A stretch of DNA of 6,274 bases, taken from contig JAEOUK010000729.1 of assembly GCA_016839385.1 (NCBI GenBank), positions 1 to 6,274 of the forward strand, read 5' to 3'. Position numbers and translations under genes: made by a program. Positions 1 through 6,274 of this stretch are shown here, in pieces. Source of the DNA: Promethearchaeota archaeon (GTDB lineage: Archaea; Asgardarchaeota; Lokiarchaeia; Sigynarchaeales; MK-D1). Numbering within the stretch: the stretch's first letter is position 1; the number at the start of each line of letters is the position of its first letter. The notes below the pieces were generated by a model. The model did not search any database, had not been told where the DNA came from, and saw nothing but the letters and a program-made list of their open reading frames with translations.

Positions 1-1745
1 ATGTCCTAAGTGAAAATCTTCAGAATAAACAAACTAATGTAATTCAAGGCAAACCAGTTCCACTAGGATTAACTTTGACTGATCCTACCCGAAATGATTT
101 CCCTGTGATTGACGCGACTGTAGAATTTATTATAAGTGGTAATACTTATGAATTTTTGCATAATGGGAACGGAACATACACTTTTAATTATTTAACTAAT
201 AATGTAGATGCATTTTTCGCTTCAAAAACTCTTATAGGGATAATTCGTATTTCTAAGAATAATTACAATCCTATAGAACTATCAATTACAATTGTTGTTG
301 AAATGCATGAAATACTTCCAGGAATTCCGACTTTTTATTTCTTGTTGATTCTATTTGCCGTGATAGCTATAGTTGGAAGCATTGCAGGTTATAGAATTCG
401 TCAAAATGCAAGAATACCTTCTTTTGTAAAAAAAGTTAGAGCTATGAAAAAGTCTATAAAAGATGATAAAGCTATTGCAGATTCGCTTCTATATCGCGAT
501 AAAGAGGTTTTCATAGCCGAGATAATAAAGAATGAATGGAATAAACTAGGATTATCGTTAGAAGAAATCTTTGGAATAACTCTCGAGAAAGATAAGAAAT
601 CTTTCACAAAAAAGGGAATGTTAGGTTCATCAAAAGAACATGATAATAAACCCCTTGGATTAGTATTAATGAAATGGGACGAGAGAAGTGGTACTGAAAT
701 TAAAGTCAAATATCCAACAGAAATCAATATTTCGGAAAAAACTCTAATGCAGATATATAGCATACATGAATACAGTGGAGAAAAAGGATTAATAACATTA
801 ACAGCAGAAGCTACAAATATCGTATCATATTACACTGGACCAGAAGAGGGGTATTATCTACTATTAATTTTGAACCTCGATGATGATCCTGATGTCTACG
901 AAGGTAGTATTGCAGACACATTAAGAATTCTTTTAGAAAATTTGGAGGAAGAATCTTATATAAAGTTAATACCATCTTTGTTCCAGCGAATATCACTATA
1001 TCCTTCACTTAGCCACGAGGAACTTCTTGCTATTACATATCAAAATAAAATAAAAAGATTAATCATAAATCTTTTAAGAGATGAAGGAGTTGTACTTAAA
1101 TCTGAGCTCTTAATCTGGCTCAAAGATAAATATATACAGGGGTTTGTAGATTTGGATGCTATTTTAAGTGAATTGATTAAATTAGATATTCTAAAAGTAA
1201 GTTCTATCAAAGACATGCCCTCTGAGCTAGTTTTTCTTACTAACGATATTTTTCTTGTTAGAATACCACCCCTTAAATTACTTGATAAGGTCACCAGCTA
1301 TGGCTTACCATCTCAATTTGCCAAGGAATATCATAATGATGTTACAAACTTTTTCCAAACATATCACCCCACAGAAGAAGATAATATAAAAATAGCTGAA
1401 GTCATATCAAATCCGCAAGTTTATGAAACTTTGAGGTTGTTAAGAAGTGCGATAGTTACAAGGGAAGATCTTACAAAACTTCAAAAGAAAGGAGTCAATG
1501 ATTTTTATAGTATTTTGAAAATACTTTATGATAATAAGATGCTAAAAGTCTTTCATGACGAAAAAAATGTTGAATACTATGCCCTTCTCACAGATTTATA
1601 TATTGATTTTATTTTTCCAAAATATTTATTGAAAGCTATAAAATCTGCATATGAACAGAAGTCGAAGGTTAAAAGAGCCTTAATTGAATACCTTAACATT
1701 CTTGAAGATGTCTACTTCAAACTAAAATCAACAAATAAAGAATAA
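1..1745 (+). CDS. Single-pass membrane surface protein with longin-like and winged-helix-like cytoplasmic tail (5' partial)
   Basis: The frame is open from the window edge (first full codon at base 3) to TAA at 1743-1745, giving 580 visible residues; the true start lies upstream. An in-frame TTG at 75 falls inside the beta module and is not a credible start. Numbering from base 3: residues 1-105 are an extracellular Ig-like beta module (NGNGTYTFNY loop). About 108-131 is one transmembrane helix (FYFLLILFAVIAIVG), followed by a basic stretch (RIRQNARIPSFVKKVRAMKK) that by the positive-inside rule puts the tail in the cytoplasm. Residues 217-324 read beta-beta-alpha-beta-beta-beta-alpha, the longin/roadblock-like order, starting at LGLVLMKWDERSG. 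Residues about 349-399 and 470-524 look like winged helices. There is no cysteine. I recognise the tail type from Asgard archaeal proteins; its molecular role is unknown. A receptor or adaptor linking surface to membrane machinery is inference. The next gene follows after 153 bases on the same strand, with its own promoter-like element. Confidence 0.85.
   Translation, partial: VLSENLQNKQTNVIQGKPVPLGLTLTDPTRNDFPVIDATVEFIISGNTYEFLHNGNGTYTFNYLTNNVDAFFASKTLIGIIRISKNNYNPIELSITIVVEMHEILPGIPTFYFLLILFAVIAIVGSIAGYRIRQNARIPSFVKKVRAMKKSIKDDKAIADSLLYRDKEVFIAEIIKNEWNKLGLSLEEIFGITLEKDKKSFTKKGMLGSSKEHDNKPLGLVLMKWDERSGTEIKVKYPTEINISEKTLMQIYSIHEYSGEKGLITLTAEATNIVSYYTGPEEGYYLLLILNLDDDPDVYEGSIADTLRILLENLEEESYIKLIPSLFQRISLYPSLSHEELLAITYQNKIKRLIINLLRDEGVVLKSELLIWLKDKYIQGFVDLDAILSELIKLDILKVSSIKDMPSELVFLTNDIFLVRIPPLKLLDKVTSYGLPSQFAKEYHNDVTNFFQTYHPTEEDNIKIAEVISNPQVYETLRLLRSAIVTREDLTKLQKKGVNDFYSILKILYDNKMLKVFHDEKNVEYYALLTDLYIDFIFPKYLLKAIKSAYEQKSKVKRALIEYLNILEDVYFKLKSTNKE
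324..392 (+). other. Transmembrane helix-coding segment of the first gene
   Basis: About 23 uninterrupted hydrophobic residues (core FYFLLILFAVIAIVG) follow an LPGIP turn and precede a cluster of Arg and Lys. It is the only convincing membrane span in the visible protein. It separates the Ig-like extracellular part from the charged cytoplasmic tail. Confidence 0.9.
651..974 (+). other. Longin/roadblock-like domain within the first gene
   Basis: The translated segment begins LGLVLMKWDERSG (strand 1), then TEIKVKYP (strand 2), helix EKTLMQIYSIHEYS, strands GLITLTAEA, IVSYYTG and YYLLLILNLD, then helix DTLRILLENLEEE. This order matches longin/roadblock-type folds, which in eukaryotes and Asgard archaea act around small GTPases and vesicle trafficking. 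The fold call rests on predicted strand and helix order plus family recognition. No GTPase-contact residue can be assigned from the sequence alone. Confidence 0.55.
1047..1199 (+). other. Winged-helix-like segment 1 of the cytoplasmic tail
   Basis: Helix KRLIINLLRDEG, then VVLKSELLIWLKDKY, then VDLDAILSELIKLDILKV reads as helix, helix, recognition-type helix and short wing strand. This is a common small fold for DNA or protein binding. Sitting directly behind the longin-like domain on a membrane-tethered tail, a protein-protein role is at least as likely as DNA binding. A second similar segment lies at about 1410-1574 (VYETLRLLRSAIVTREDL onward). Confidence 0.45.
1410..1574 (+). other. Winged-helix-like segment 2 of the cytoplasmic tail
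   Basis: VYETLRLLRSAIVTREDLTK is followed by VNDFYSILKILYDNKMLKVF and a short strand pair (EKNVEYYALLTD), the usual helix-turn-helix plus wing order. After it the protein ends in a long helical stretch (about residues 534-575 from base 3) rich in Lys and Glu that could be a coiled coil or packing helix. Assignment is by pattern only. Confidence 0.4.
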
Positions 1746-1750
1746 ATAAA

Positions 1751-1771
1751 ACTTTTTTTTTTATTTTATTT
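1751..1771 (+). terminator. Oligo-T archaeal-type terminator tract
   Basis: Six bases after the first gene's stop codon there is a run of ten T (1753-1762), then A, four T (1764-1767), A and three more T. Intrinsic termination in archaea mainly uses such T-tracts in the non-template strand without needing a stem-loop. No strong hairpin is visible. The position just after the stop fits transcript end formation for the first gene. Confidence 0.6.
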
Positions 1772-1808
1772 CTTGCATCAAAAATTAGAGGATTATAGGT
1801 ATAAAATC

Positions 1809-1823
1809 TTTAAATATAAATAG
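1809..1823 (+). promoter_or_regulatory. Probable archaeal TATA box of the giant gene
   Basis: TTTAAATATAAATAG matches the archaeal TATA consensus well and lies 75 bases before the ATG at 1899. Transcription would start near 1835-1845, leaving a leader of about 55-65 bases. The region is very AT-rich, so chance matches are common. A second weaker candidate, CCTAATTTTATACG at 1870-1883, would fit a leaderless transcript. No Shine-Dalgarno motif is seen upstream of the ATG. Confidence 0.4.
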
Positions 1824-1841
1824 TGGAAGTGACATTTATCT

Positions 1842-1857
1842 TGCAAATACTATTGCA
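1842..1857. promoter_or_regulatory. Small dyad between TATA element and start codon
   Basis: TGCAA and TTGCA flank a six-base spacer (ATACTA), forming an inverted repeat near the expected transcription start. It could be an operator for a dimeric regulator. Five-base arms occur easily by chance in AT-rich DNA, so this is a weak call. Confidence 0.2.
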
Positions 1858-1898
1858 TATTTTATGTAACCTAATTTTATACGTACATTTGAATAAAA

Positions 1899-2006
1899 AT
1901 GAAGTCTAGACGAAAAATTTCGATATTTACTAAAAAAAAATTTAAGGTATTGATTTTCTTATTATTTACACTAATTATCCCGATGATCATTAATTTACCA
2001 TTGTTT
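1899..2006 (+). other. Signal peptide or N-terminal membrane anchor
   Basis: The first 16 residues (MKSRRKISIFTKKKFK) carry eight Lys or Arg, followed by about 20 hydrophobic residues (VLIFLLFTLIIPMIINLPLF). This is the n-region and h-region pattern of a Sec signal. No clear small-x-small cleavage motif is seen, so it may stay as an uncleaved anchor. A polar linker of about 30 residues leads to the first repeat. Confidence 0.75.
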
Positions 2007-5000
2007 TCTAATTTATTTGATGGTAAATTTAATGAACAGGATACCAAGGATATAATAGATAAAACAAAATTAACACCAAAACTAAACGCTCCTATAAATG
2101 CTCACTATTTTAATCACTTTAAAATTATAACCATAGATCATAACCAAGTATCAGGAACAAGCGGTTTTACAAATTTTCCTTTTTTGATTTCACTCTTTGA
2201 TACAAATCTTCGATTCGATGTTCAATCAGATGGAGACGATATTGCCTTTTCTTCTAATAATATTTGGTTAGATCATGAAATAGAATTATTTGTTCAAACA
2301 TATAATGGAACGCATGCTAAACTGGTTGTTTGGGTTCGAATTCCCGCATTATCAACATCATTAGATACGATTATCAGAATGTATTATGGTAATTCAACAA
2401 TGAGCTCGCGACAAAATCCTGAAGGAGTTTGGGATAGTTCTTATAAAGCTGTTTATCATATGAACCAAGATCCATCATCTTCCTCTGTTAGGGATAGTAC
2501 AATTAATAATTACGATCTAACTCCTGGTACGGGATTTAACTCGGGAGATCTAGTGGATGGAATTATTGGTAAAGCTATCCAGTTTGGTGGAGTTAACACT
2601 GAATATCTTGAACTTACTTCAGGTTTTTCTAATCCAACAAGCGCCCTTTCCATCGAGATGTGGTTTAGACCTCAAGTGTATGCAACTTACCAACGATATT
2701 TCACTGCAAGATGGAGCTATCCAGATGTTCGTTTAGAAACCTCCAATTTCATTACCACCCGAATCCGTAATAATCTTGGAAATGTAAGTTCTACAACGGG
2801 ATTATTTAACGGTTGGACGGATCAATTTTATCATTTTGTCATGACATGGCAAGGTGGATCGGTTGGGCGTCAAAAACATTATATTAACGGAACGCTTGAT
2901 AGAGAGGATTACGATCCAGAAGCTTTAGGAACTTCTTCTTCTTGGACAGGTTATAATATCGGTTCTGACACAGATCATACTGATCCTATTGGTGGATTAA
3001 TTGAGGAGTTTAGAATATCTTCAAACGCTCGTTCTCTTGAATGGTATGAAACCGAATTTAATAATCAATATGATCCTAACTCTTTTTACTCTATTGGTGT
3101 TGAACAAGATGTCGTTTGGGACCCTCCTAATTCTCAATATTTTACATTCTATAAATTTCTTACTATAGATCAAAATGAGATAGCTGGAAGTGGTGTTCAT
3201 TATAATTTTCCATTCTTGTTTTCTTTTGTTGATGAAGATTTAAAATACCATGTTCAGCCAGATGGAGATGATATAGCCTTTGCCTTTAACGGAGATTGGT
3301 TAGATCATGAAATAGTCATATTTAATCAAAGCTATAGCGATACCGAAGCTCAAATAATGGTGTGGGTTCAAATTCCTTATTTATATTCTACTGTAAATAC
3401 AGTTATTGCCATGTACTATGGAAATTCAACGATGAGTTCTCGAGAAAATTCAGAAGGTGTGTGGGATAGTGACTATGAAGGTGTTTATCACTTAAATGAT
3501 GACTTTCTAGATGCTACATCTCATAATAGAGATGGAGTTAACACGGGATCGGTGGATGTCGCAGGTAAAATAGGTGATGGTCAAGATTTTGAAAGAGACG
3601 ACATTTCCGATAATATTAACTTAGGAACATGGAGCGTTGCTGGATCCCAGATCACAATTCAAACATGGGTTAAGTTTGAATCTTTTAGTATTCAAGATGC
3701 CAGGATTTTATCTAAAAATTCAGGCACAAGCGATGGTGAGCAGGATCATGTTTGGATGCTCGGAACCTGGAATCAACCCCCCGATAGATTAAGAGGGAGA
3801 ATTAAGACAGGAAGAAGTGATTTATCAGGTACTTCCAGTGTAGTTGCTACTTCTGGCGACCTTTCAATTGATACATGGTACTTAATAGCGATAAAGTATG
3901 ACGGTTCAAACATTTATTTTTCATTGGATGGAACCCCCGTCGGTTCATTTAGTAAAACTGGATCGTTACGAATTAATAATTGGCCTATTACGATTGGAAA
4001 TAGCCCAACTGGTGCAAGAGCTCTTGATGCTATCGTTGATGAAGTTAGAATTTCTTCAACGATTCGATCCGATGACTGGTTAAAAACAGAATATGATAAC
4101 CAAAATGATCCTAGTTCATTTGGTACAATAGGAACAGAACAATTAGTAAATGATATCATTCCTAATGCTGATTACTTTGAGTATCATAAAATTATTACAA
4201 TCGATCATACAAAAGTCGACGGAATAGGAAGTCACATTAATTTCCCGTTTTTAGTCTCTCTTTTTGATAATGATTTACGCAATGATGTTCAAAATGACGG
4301 TGATGATATTGCTTTCTCTGCGAATGGGCAATGGTTGGACCATCAGATAGAACTATTTAATCAATCTTATAATAATACTCATGCTCAGTTAATTGCGTGG
4401 GTTCGCATCCCTTATTTATCCACAGCAGTCGATACTCAAATAACAATGCATTATGGAAATGCCACTATGAGTTCGCGCCAAAATCCGTCAAGAGTATGGT
4501 TAGATTATAAATCAGTATGGCATTTCAGTGAGGTTTCAGGAGCAGGGAATTATATTAAAGATTCAACTTCAAATGATTATGATGGAACTCCTTTTGGTAC
4601 TCAATTTTCTGCAACAAGTATTATAGATGGAGCGAGATACTTTACAGGATCAGGTGATAATAGAATAATTATCGATAAAGGATCAGAATTTTTTGATGGA
4701 GATAATATATTTACCTTTTCTTTTTGGGTGTATCCTAATTATGCAACTGATGCAGAAATGGAAGCAACGGAAGGGAGAGTATTTTACAAACAATCTTCTG
4801 TTAGAATGAATCGATTTTGGCGTCAAAATTGGATGCCTGCTGGTGCAGCAAGATATCAATCTGACATTCAATTCGTTACTTATGGTACGACATATAATAA
4901 TGTAGGGATTAATCGATTACAATGGAATTATATCACATATTCCTACGATGGAACCTACCTAAAATCGTATATTAATGGTCAATTAGGTCCTTCTACAAAT

Positions 5001-6274
5001 ATAGGAGGATATCCTCTTATTACAGATACGACTTCCTTTTATTTTGGTTCGTCTTCAAATAGTTTTAAGGGGTATTTAGATGAATTTCGGATATTAGATA
5101 CCTACAGATCTGATGGATGGGTTGCCACTGAATATTACAACCAATTTAGTCCTACTACCTTTTTCAATATAAGTAGTGAAAAATATTCTCAACCAATTGT
5201 AGAAGTTGATGTTTCAGTTAATGCCATTGATTTATATGGTATCTCACTACCAAATATTACAATTTCGATGTATCAATTTTCTAATTTAATTGAAACAGAT
5301 ATTACTGACACTGATGGGAAAATTAGTTTTTCCGATATAATTGGAGGAGAATATAACTTTACTGCAACAATACATTCAGATATCGCAGGAGTAACTGAAC
5401 TGGTTAACATTACTTCACAAGCAATCTTACTAGATCAACCATTTCAAACCATTAACTTAGTTTGCGATGTTAGTACCCATTTCTTTGAAGTAACAGATAT
5501 TGACGGAATTCCCCTGGAAACCGGTTGGATTATGGTTGGAAACGATACTCACACCATTAAAAAGTGTTACCTCGATCCAACCGGACGTACTCGATTTTGG
5601 TGGGTAAACGCGCCTCCTTCCGAGTACAACTATACCGTCTACTACCAGGATGCGCTCTATAATCCTTCCACGCTTGTCCTTACGTCAGGAGATATTACTA
5701 CGGTAAACACGACCATTCACCTTCAAGTAGAGCTAACGACAGTAGAATTTACAATACAGACAATTAACGTACCAATCAGTCCCGTGAGTGGAGCCAAGCT
5801 TAAGTTGACAGTTGACGATCCATTAGGTGCGAGTATTGTTAATTTGACCACTGACATAAATGGAAAAGCCACATTAAGGTGGTTGAATTCTTCAGGGATA
5901 GGTGGGGACTATGCGCTTCAAATTGAATTTTTTGGAGTGAACAGACTGTTTAACGATACGACTGGAGGGCCTGCTGCAGTGTATAATGTTAGCTTCATCG
6001 TGGTTAATAAAGATTCTCTTGAATTTAGAATTTCAATCGATCTGAGCAAGTTTCAAACGGAACTGTTATCATTAAACCCCACAGATTATATTGAGATTGA
6101 GTGGGGTTCTGTATTGAAGTTAAGAGCATTATTTAATGTGAGTAAGGTAGAATCAGGCTATGAGTCCCTCCTTGGTCCAACATATGCGAATTTAATTACA
6201 TATGAATTGTTATTAGGAGGAATTTCTATTCAATCGGGCTCATTTAACGAAGAAATTGGGAATATAGGAAGACA
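1899..6274 (+). CDS. Giant surface protein with three DUF2341-LamG repeats and Ig-like modules (3' partial)
   Basis: The frame runs from ATG at 1899 to the window end without a stop: 1458 residues plus two bases. TGA at 1890-1892 in the same frame makes this ATG the earliest start; the next ATG (1983) would cut into the hydrophobic leader. Residues 1-16 are basic and 17-36 hydrophobic, a signal peptide or N-terminal anchor. Three tandem units span residues 70-413, 414-758 and 759-1100. Each is a DUF2341 domain (DGDDIAF, WLDHEIELF, WVRIP, MYYGN motifs) then a LamG/concanavalin-like lectin domain ending in a DEVRIS-RS-W-TEY-NQ-DP motif. Residues about 1101-1190, 1193-1281 and 1282-1375 are Ig/CNA-B-like beta modules, and another beta module is cut by the window. 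Many N-x-S/T sequons suggest N-glycosylation. It is probably exported and may bind glycans or neighbouring cells. No catalytic residues are recognised, and the ligand is unknown. The missing C-terminus probably carries a membrane anchor, by analogy with the upstream gene. Confidence 0.88.
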   Translation, partial: MKSRRKISIFTKKKFKVLIFLLFTLIIPMIINLPLFSNLFDGKFNEQDTKDIIDKTKLTPKLNAPINAHYFNHFKIITIDHNQVSGTSGFTNFPFLISLFDTNLRFDVQSDGDDIAFSSNNIWLDHEIELFVQTYNGTHAKLVVWVRIPALSTSLDTIIRMYYGNSTMSSRQNPEGVWDSSYKAVYHMNQDPSSSSVRDSTINNYDLTPGTGFNSGDLVDGIIGKAIQFGGVNTEYLELTSGFSNPTSALSIEMWFRPQVYATYQRYFTARWSYPDVRLETSNFITTRIRNNLGNVSSTTGLFNGWTDQFYHFVMTWQGGSVGRQKHYINGTLDREDYDPEALGTSSSWTGYNIGSDTDHTDPIGGLIEEFRISSNARSLEWYETEFNNQYDPNSFYSIGVEQDVVWDPPNSQYFTFYKFLTIDQNEIAGSGVHYNFPFLFSFVDEDLKYHVQPDGDDIAFAFNGDWLDHEIVIFNQSYSDTEAQIMVWVQIPYLYSTVNTVIAMYYGNSTMSSRENSEGVWDSDYEGVYHLNDDFLDATSHNRDGVNTGSVDVAGKIGDGQDFERDDISDNINLGTWSVAGSQITIQTWVKFESFSIQDARILSKNSGTSDGEQDHVWMLGTWNQPPDRLRGRIKTGRSDLSGTSSVVATSGDLSIDTWYLIAIKYDGSNIYFSLDGTPVGSFSKTGSLRINNWPITIGNSPTGARALDAIVDEVRISSTIRSDDWLKTEYDNQNDPSSFGTIGTEQLVNDIIPNADYFEYHKIITIDHTKVDGIGSHINFPFLVSLFDNDLRNDVQNDGDDIAFSANGQWLDHQIELFNQSYNNTHAQLIAWVRIPYLSTAVDTQITMHYGNATMSSRQNPSRVWLDYKSVWHFSEVSGAGNYIKDSTSNDYDGTPFGTQFSATSIIDGARYFTGSGDNRIIIDKGSEFFDGDNIFTFSFWVYPNYATDAEMEATEGRVFYKQSSVRMNRFWRQNWMPAGAARYQSDIQFVTYGTTYNNVGINRLQWNYITYSYDGTYLKSYINGQLGPSTNIGGYPLITDTTSFYFGSSSNSFKGYLDEFRILDTYRSDGWVATEYYNQFSPTTFFNISSEKYSQPIVEVDVSVNAIDLYGISLPNITISMYQFSNLIETDITDTDGKISFSDIIGGEYNFTATIHSDIAGVTELVNITSQAILLDQPFQTINLVCDVSTHFFEVTDIDGIPLETGWIMVGNDTHTIKKCYLDPTGRTRFWWVNAPPSEYNYTVYYQDALYNPSTLVLTSGDITTVNTTIHLQVELTTVEFTIQTINVPISPVSGAKLKLTVDDPLGASIVNLTTDINGKATLRWLNSSGIGGDYALQIEFFGVNRLFNDTTGGPAAVYNVSFIVVNKDSLEFRISIDLSKFQTELLSLNPTDYIEIEWGSVLKLRALFNVSKVESGYESLLGPTYANLITYELLLGGISIQSGSFNEEIGNIGR
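2106..3137 (+). repeat. DUF2341-LamG unit 1 of 3
   Basis: Residues 70-413 of the giant protein. The DUF2341 part (about 70-177) shows DGDDIAF, WLDHEIELF, VWVRIP and MYYGNSTMSSRQN. The LamG part (178-400) opens VWDSSYKAVYHMN and has SIEMWFRP, the strand HYINGTL and the closing IEEFRISSNARS. The tail SIGVEQ leads into a short Pro-rich linker to unit 2. By hand count about 74 of 110 residues in the DUF2341 part match unit 3. Confidence 0.85.
3138..4172 (+). repeat. DUF2341-LamG unit 2 of 3
   Basis: Residues 414-758. It starts YFTFYKFLTIDQ, aligned with the YF-start of unit 1 exactly 1032 bases earlier. The DUF2341 part keeps DGDDIAF, WLDHEI, WVQIPYL and MYYGNSTMSSRE. The LamG part (522-744) has TIQTWVKFES, WYLIAIKYDG and the end motif VDEVRISSTIRS, closing with TIGTEQ. 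It is the most diverged of the three in its lectin half, and lacks much of the beta-strand text seen in units 1 and 3. Confidence 0.85.
4173..5198 (+). repeat. DUF2341-LamG unit 3 of 3
   Basis: Residues 759-1100, starting YFEYHKIITIDH 1035 bases after unit 2. The DUF2341 part has DGDDIAF, WLDHQIELF, WVRIPYL and MHYGNATMSSRQN, with His replacing the first Tyr of MYYGN. The LamG part (867-1092) has FTFSFWVYPN, WNYITYSYDG, SYINGQL and the closing LDEFRILDTYRS. It ends in FNISSEK rather than the SIG-EQ of the other units, and goes straight into the Ig-like region. Confidence 0.85.
5199..6274 (+). other. Ig/CNA-B-like beta module region of the giant protein
   Basis: Residues 1101-1458. Module A (about 1101-1190) has the DTDGKISFSDIIGGEYNFTA pattern typical of CNA-B or carboxypeptidase-regulatory-like folds. 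Module B (about 1193-1281) reads THFFEVTDIDGIPLETGW, then DPTGRTRFWWVNAPPSEYNY. Module C (about 1282-1375) has SGAKLKLTVDDPLG and TDINGKATLRW, the same Asp-x-x-Gly-turn signature. A further beta-rich module starts near 1376 (EFRISIDLSKF) and is cut by the window. Such modules usually act as stalks that lift binding domains off the membrane. Confidence 0.65.

Noticed and set aside
75..77. TTG as the start of the first gene
   Set aside because: The frame is open upstream to the window edge, and the residues before it continue the same beta module, so the gene begins outside the window.
401..763. Minus-strand open frame of 120 codons
   Set aside because: It lies wholly opposite the well-supported membrane protein gene, its translation shows no recognisable domain, and AT-rich coding DNA often leaves such antisense frames open.
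811..1294. Two minus-strand open frames (811-1008 and 1040-1294)
   Set aside because: Both are antisense to the longin-like and winged-helix region of the first gene, have no ribosome-binding or promoter context, and look like noise.
3898..4159. Overlapping plus- and minus-strand short frames (3898-4083 and 3914-4159)
   Set aside because: Both fall inside LamG unit 2 in other frames; the main frame there has clear LamG motifs, so these are shadows.
4683..4871. Minus-strand open frame of 62 codons
   Set aside because: It is antisense to LamG unit 3 and cysteine-rich in a way unlike the real proteins here; no supporting context.
2106..5198. Recent tandem duplication or assembly artefact of the repeat units
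   Set aside because: Nucleotide sequences of the units differ widely at synonymous sites and the lectin halves are diverged, so this is an old, selected repeat and not a recent copy or misassembly.

Overview
The window holds two large co-oriented protein genes on the + strand, both cut by the window edges, separated by a 153-base AT-rich intergenic region. I see no RNA genes, mobile elements or CRISPR arrays. DNA is AT-rich (roughly one third G+C where counted by hand). The gap has a T-rich terminator-like tract and an archaeal-type TATA element, and no Shine-Dalgarno motif precedes the second gene. With a surface protein whose cytoplasmic tail has a longin-like strand/helix order, this points to an archaeon, most likely an Asgard archaeon of the Lokiarchaeia type. 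That placement comes from family recognition, not a database search.

Bases 1-1745 are the 3' part (580 codons visible) of a single-pass membrane protein. An extracellular Ig-like beta module is followed by one transmembrane helix, a strongly basic juxtamembrane segment, and a cytoplasmic tail of about 450 residues. The tail contains a longin/roadblock-like alpha-beta domain and then two winged-helix-like segments. Bases 1746-1898 hold the oligo-T tract, a TATA-like element and a small dyad.

Bases 1899-6274 are the 5' part (1458 codons plus 2 bases, no stop) of a giant secreted or membrane-anchored surface protein. It has a basic-hydrophobic N-terminal signal/anchor, then three tandem units of about 344 residues, each a DUF2341 domain followed by a LamG/concanavalin-like lectin domain. 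At least three Ig/CNA-B-like beta modules follow and run off the window end. The repeat spacing is almost exact (1032 and 1035 bases). The DUF2341 halves are strongly conserved while the lectin halves have diverged.

Together the genes look like a cell-surface locus: a probable multivalent glycan-binding or adhesive protein beside a membrane protein with a trafficking-type cytoplasmic domain. A functional link is inference from adjacency. Second-look points are the conserved-DUF2341/divergent-lectin pattern, a jump in G+C near base 5500 inside the giant gene, the near absence of cysteine except one pair, and the longin-like tail on a surface protein.
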